This document shows positions 18,951 to 23,439 of a stretch of 23,439 nucleotides of DNA, piece by piece. This stretch comes from Welwitschia mirabilis (Eukaryota > Gnetophyta > Gnetopsida > Welwitschiales), in the NCBI GenBank assembly GCA_051453625.1, contig JBOZIK010000001.1:42755287-42778725 (forward strand), written 5' to 3'. The translations under genes were made by a program, and so were the position numbers. Each line of letters begins with the position of its first letter. The first letter of the stretch is position 1. The notes beneath the pieces were generated by a model that was not told where the DNA came from, ran no database searches, and saw nothing but the letters and a program-made list of their open reading frames with translations.

Positions 18951-21220
18951 AAAATAGCTCATAAAACACCATCAAATATACACAAATTGGCAGCACATCA
19001 TAGCCCTTCACTTAGTCTTTGTCAGTCCCTGATAAAAAAATAGGCAAGAAACCACAAATGCAAGCCAATTTGTCTTACAAAAAATCAATTTAAAAATTAT
19101 AAAATAGGATTATAAACACATGACATAGCAAAATAACATGTAATTCATGACTAGTAAAGCAAAAAAAAAGTAGACAAGAGTGAGAAGGCAGATGATGGAT
19201 ATTTTTTCATTTTGATTTTAGACAACTTATAAATTAAGTGCAAAGTTAAGTAAATAAATGTCAATTTTGAAAAATATAGAGGTATAAAATATTTTGACAA
19301 GGAAAAAAAATGTTTCATCATAAAATGATTATGAGCATTATTGAGAAACTCCAAAATACAAAAAATAAACATCACAAAATTATTTAAGTAAGAAATAAAC
19401 TCTTTATTGAAAACTAACGAAAAGCATTAAATGATAAGAAAATAAAGAAATGACTTTGAAACAACTAACTGAACTAAAAAAGCAAATAAAAAGAATAGAC
19501 ATAAGGCAATATAAAGAAGATAGCCTATCTATCCAAAAGTTTAACCTAGCAGTCTCCCATGAAAGAAATCATAATATCACTTGACTTTAAAATACATGAG
19601 TTGATGTATAAAAAATTCCATTCAATGAAGTAGTGATTATGATGATGCTAAAAATAAAATGCTTAAAACAATGAATGACTAGACCAAGGATTTACTCAAA
19701 AATGAACTTACCTATTGACATTTCAAAACAAACACCTGAATCTTAAAATATGAAATGATCATGTGGAAAGACTAAGAGTTTAGGAAATAATCAATGTCTC
19801 TGATAAAACCAAGAATACCGCTAATTCCATAGCTTCCAAGTTTTTATTATTTTATCATCTATGAGGAGGAAAGTTGAATCACAGTTAGAGAAGTAAGGAC
19901 TTATAAAGCATAGCTAACTAACCCCTTAGTGGAGTTCCCATAGCTACCATGTTACTTTACCAAAGGCTCTTCTCGTAAATATTTGTCATGATCTACTTGC
20001 AGTAAGATATCATGATGACCATGTTCTTAAAATATCTTAAATATAAAACATCATGGTCTTTTTATTATTATTATTAGTTTTAAAGGCATACAAGAAAATA
20101 TTTTACATGGAAAAAAATTTGAAAAGACAAAGATGAAATCATAAAATAAAGATAGAAAAGAATATTCATAAATAATCTAAGATTATTTTATCATTAAGAA
20201 AAACATAAAAGATGAAGCATCTTCCATTAAAATAAAGTTCATAGATGTTTAAATGTCTTAAGATTGGTTGAATCTAATTTTACAACCATAAAATTCCCAA
20301 GTTAAAGAATAGTCATTAAAATAAATACATGTCATGTTTAAAAGATGATCAAGTCATGTCATAATGACCTTCAAAGAAAAAAAGCTAAGAGAAAAGTTAA
20401 ATGGATACTTATATATTTTTAGCCTTTTTTAATTAAATTTCTAAAATTCTTAAATGATTAAGTTAAAAATATCAATAGATCCATTAAAATGTATTTTCTC
20501 AAAATAATAAAAAGCAAAATAACTAACAGTTATCCTTATCGTCGTCCATAGGACAGAGAGGTTGATAAAGAGAGAAAACAAAAATAAAACATAGAAATCT
20601 AGTAGGAAACTAAAGGTATAAAATAAAAATAGAGAATTTCATCCTAACTGCTATAGGATGACAAAAGGGACAACACACAAAAAAAGCCAAAACAGAAAGC
20701 TGAAAATAAAATCCAAGTCAAAATTATAAGAATAAAAAAAGGAAACACTAAAGCTAGTAAATTGTATTCAAATCCTAACATCTATTTAACACTCTTATTG
20801 AAGGGAAAGAAAGAAGAAAGGATCTATTTAGATAATCTTAAAATGTTGCATTTTTTCAGAGAAATAAGATTCAAATCAAATGTTCATCAATTGATAAAAC
20901 ATGAAAGGTATATGATTATTTTCAAGTAAAATTAATTAGAGGAAGAGAGAAATAACAGATAAAACTTTATGGGATCACATAAAAGCATGAATTTTAGAAG
21001 TCAAAAGGAAGATTAATGTTGATCGGGTAAATGATTTTCATTGGTTATAAGAGTCATATTTTGATCATTATAATGAAAAATATATTCCAGCCCACTAAAA
21101 CGATTTTTTAGATTCAAGTTCAAATTATGAGTTTCAATTTATGGCTTATGCAGTAGACAATATCTCTCAAGGTGAGTTTTCATTTAATACTTAAACTTCC
21201 TTGTAATCTAAGGGTTTTAT
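18951..21220. other. A-rich sequence, no gene seen
   Basis: About 2.2 kb, rich in A on the plus strand, with stops in all frames. If the minus-strand gag-protease relic to the right were complete, reverse transcriptase, RNase H and integrase would lie here. I find no YxDD-type or integrase motif on the minus strand, so pol is lost or replaced. It contains one hairpin at 20639-20661. Confidence 0.5.
20639..20661. repeat. Small perfect hairpin
   Basis: TCATCCTA and TAGGATGA form an 8-bp stem around a 7-base loop. There is no T run after it, and this is a plant genome, so it is not a bacterial terminator. Similar GTCGTCCATAGGAC words occur near 20541. Confidence 0.5.
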
Positions 21221-21880
21221 TTAATTTTCATCTAAAAAATCATGCTCAAACTTGGATACATTGATGGTTTCTAAATTCTTAGTCTCAATTGGATCAACAT
21301 AAAGTATAGGCTCATGTAATGTTGATTCTCTTTCTTCAAGGGAATGATGTTGAAGAAATAAGTTTGGTTTGATATTATCTTCTAAGTCCATTTCATTACC
21401 TAGGCCTTTCTGAATGGCATTAAAAACTCTAATGATAAATTTTTTATTTCCAAAATGACACTTCATCATTTGAATCCTTGTGTCAATAATGTAGTGGCCT
21501 GTTGCATAGAAGGCTTATTTTAGAAGTAATGGGTATCCTCTGTTGTGTTTAACTTCTATGATAATTACATCTGTTGGGTAGCAAGCCTTTTTAATTTAGA
21601 TCACTAAATCTTTAATAACCCCTAAGGGTTTCTTAAGTGAAGTGCCTTCTAATTCTAAAAGAATTTAAGTAGATTCTATTCTATCCTATAAACCAAGTCT
21701 CTTGCAAATGTGTAGTGGCATGCTATTAGCATTAACTCCAATGTTAATTAAAGATCTTCTAATTTTTTAATTTTCCTTTAATGTAACCTTTACTGTTGCT
21801 ACCCCTAGATCTTTAAATTTGAAAGATTTTTACAATACTAAATTCATAAGGAATTAAGATAGAATGACTCTGTGAGGAAT
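21221..21880 (-). pseudogene. Ty3/gypsy aspartic protease region (broken)
   Basis: Read on the minus strand. The flap-side pattern SLINIGVNANSMPLHICKRL near 21700-21755 corresponds to the retropepsin active site of plant Ty3/gypsy elements, where a D[TSL]GA core is normal. Here the catalytic Asp position is Asn (21743-21745). It continues with KKPLGVIKDL, TDVIIIEV and GYPLLLK, then a stop where the usual ILGRP turn would be. The last 82 residues (21221-21469) are open and acidic, as in the linker before reverse transcriptase. In a live element the enzyme cuts Gag-Pol. Several stops make this dead. Confidence 0.8.
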
Positions 21881-23383
21881 AATTCATTTTTATTTTCTTC
21901 TTATTAAATATTTTCATAGCTTTGAGTACCTCAGATTTTGTTGTAACAATTTATAGAAGTATAAGTTTATGCTTACATTTTTCATTAAGACATTAAGATG
22001 TTCATTGAAAGTTCAATTATTATTAAGCCTATCAAGCCAAGGGGTTGTATGTTATTTTTCTAATTATTGTGAAGAGCTTTTTTTCTTTTTACTAAGAAAA
22101 GAGAAGTTATAATCTTCTAATATTTCAATATCCTATTCTCATTCATCTTTTATCATGTTATTTTAGAAGATGAAAATTCACATTGAGGACATTTATTTTT
22201 TGATCACTACGTATCACAACCTTATAATTTTTTCTAATTTTATTGGGGTTTAGTAAATGTTGTATTGTCAAAGACTCTTATGGTCTTTGGTTTGCCAACA
22301 TTGTTTGTTAAAGAATGTTGGCATTTTATTTTTATTATAGTTTCATGAGGTTATCAATAAAGTTTTGTAAAAAATAATCTTGATGTTAAAAAGTTAATGG
22401 ACTTGGTGGAGAATTTGAATTTTCGAATCAATTTTAAAAGATTCAGAATTATTTTAAAAATCTGTATTCAGCCTAGATTATACCTGATTTTAATTTATAA
22501 AATTGGAAGATATTTGATTGAAAGCATAAACTTCTTCATGTATTCTCTCTTTATATGTTGGTAAAAGTGGACAATCTTTGATAATGTAATAATTATCCTC
22601 ACATAAATCACATGTTAGCATAACATTTTTTTAGTTGCTGATTTGGCATCTAAGATCATTTTAGTATACTTTTTCATAGTTGTTGTGAAATTTTTAATTA
22701 GATTTTTAGGATTGTAGTCTACCTTCTTTTCTTATTTAATTTCTTTAAAATCTATGATAAGTTGGCTTATAGTACAGTTTTCTTTAAATGTTGGCCAAGT
22801 TTGGCTAACCTCTTCAAGTTCTTCTAATTTTGTCTAGGCATTTTCTAATGTTAGATTTATAAGGCTTTCACCACAAGAGATATACAAGTTATTTTTTATG
22901 GGGATTTAGTTCACTATCAAAGTAGTTAACTAATTCTTCTTATGAAAAAGCATCTACTGGATTAGAGTGGGTTACTACAAAGAAACATTCATATATAGAA
23001 TCATAATCTTTATTTGATTTTTGTGGAAAGTTTGTTACTTATTTTTTCCTTTTTATAATGGTTGCTTCACTCAAGAATCTTTTAATGAAAGTTTTCTAGA
23101 CTTAATTCTAAGATTTTACACTTTTATGAGGTATAGTTTTTGGCAAATTTTTAGCCCTTCTTTTAATGTCATGGAAAATATTATCATATATTTTTTATCA
23201 TTAATTTTTTTTCTTTTTATTTCTTGAGGTAAAAATAAATTTTTCTATATCTGCAATATGTTGAAGGAGATCCTTATCATCTTCTCCACTAAAGGTTGGG
23301 TAGGCATTTAGATTCTTTATTCAACATTATCTTCTAGGGGTAAGTGTTTCAGTATATATTTTTGCAAGTTTTTACATTCAAAG
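21881..23383 (-). pseudogene. Ty3/gypsy Gag (broken)
   Basis: Read on the minus strand in broken frames. In order: TFSGEDDKDLLQHIADIEKF (about 23230-23310), ECFFVVTHSNPVDAF (about 22950-23000), EELEEVSQTWPTFKENCTIS (about 22765-22830), a Lys-rich NFTTTMKKYTKM stretch and a zinc knuckle at 22571-22612. The order matches plant Ty3/gypsy Gag: capsid-like part, then nucleocapsid. Gag would package element RNA. The stretch between the knuckle and the protease is poorly conserved. Stops and frameshifts are frequent. The plus-strand frame at 23021-23227 is an antisense shadow. Confidence 0.75.
22571..22612 (-). other. Gag zinc knuckle with His replaced by Tyr
   Basis: CDLCEDNYYIIKDC matches the spacing C-x2-C-x4-H-x4-C, except that Tyr stands at the His place. 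A single base change (CAC or CAT to TAC or TAT) explains it. The knuckle would no longer hold zinc normally. Confidence 0.8.
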
Positions 23384-23439
23384 AGATCCTATCATTTATA
23401 ACTAAAATAGATATCTTACATAATACATCATACTAGTAT
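23384..23439. repeat. 56-bp repeat, copy B (runs off the window)
   Basis: It matches 1735-1790 at 51 of 56 positions. It lies immediately upstream (in the minus-strand sense) of the Gag relic, so it could be leader or LTR end of that element. It is cut by the window edge. Confidence 0.75.

Noticed and set aside
20639-20661. Rho-independent terminator or microRNA precursor
   Set aside because: The stem is only 8 bp with no T run, too short for a plant microRNA precursor; kept only as a small hairpin.
21030-21180. Plus-strand peptide-like stretch near 21.1 kb
   Set aside because: It contains stops in every frame within about 50 codons and matches no family I know.
23021-23227. Plus-strand 68-residue hydrophobic frame
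   Set aside because: Antisense shadow of the Ty3/gypsy Gag relic; Phe-rich because the sense strand is A-rich.

Overview
This is a non-genic, repeat-packed stretch of a plant nuclear genome. The evidence is an initiator-Met-tRNA primer-binding site of the plant LTR-retrotransposon type, a plant L1-type LINE with a zf-RVT tail, a small LTR element of the TRIM kind, and Ty3/gypsy gag and protease remains. The DNA is very AT-rich. Every recognisable coding sequence is broken, and related LTR copies are only about 80% identical by eye. Old, slowly removed retrotransposons suggest a large-genome plant, possibly a gymnosperm, but nothing here fixes the species. I see no intact host gene, rRNA, tRNA or CRISPR array. 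Seven runs of N interrupt the window; four of them are exactly 100 bases, which is usually a placeholder for unknown length.

Layout. Positions 1-2237 are AT-rich sequence without a gene, containing a 951-base gap and a 56-bp repeat (1735-1790) that recurs at the last bases of the window (23384-23439). From 2238 to 17836 lie two related, very long LTR-like units. Both start with TGTAATACTCC (2238 and 12009), and they end in GGTTGTAACA (11902) and GGTTGTGACA (17836). Between them are only 106 bp, which hold a tRNA-Met primer-binding site (11905-11916) and end in a 12-base purine run (11997-12008) directly before the second unit. Unit 1 has been enlarged by a TRIM-like element (4148-4548) and a 5'-truncated LINE (7500-9777) with a 15-bp target-site duplication; the empty site is preserved in unit 2. 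Both units carry an AT-rich block, then a conserved body with a TATAAAAGG box, then one to three copies of a 98-bp repeat. Unit 2 has a duplicated TATA box, a large GT microsatellite and a further insertion starting TGTAACACCC at 16002.

Right part. 17837-18960 holds two diverged copies of a segment of about 0.5 kb, with an internal 71-bp tandem. 18961-21200 has no recognisable gene. 21221-23383, on the minus strand, is a decayed Ty3/gypsy gag and protease region. The zinc-knuckle His is replaced by Tyr and the protease catalytic Asp by Asn.

The genes do not cooperate: this is a graveyard of nested insertions. The most unusual object is the pair of giant LTR-like units separated by an internal region that carries little more than the priming signals.
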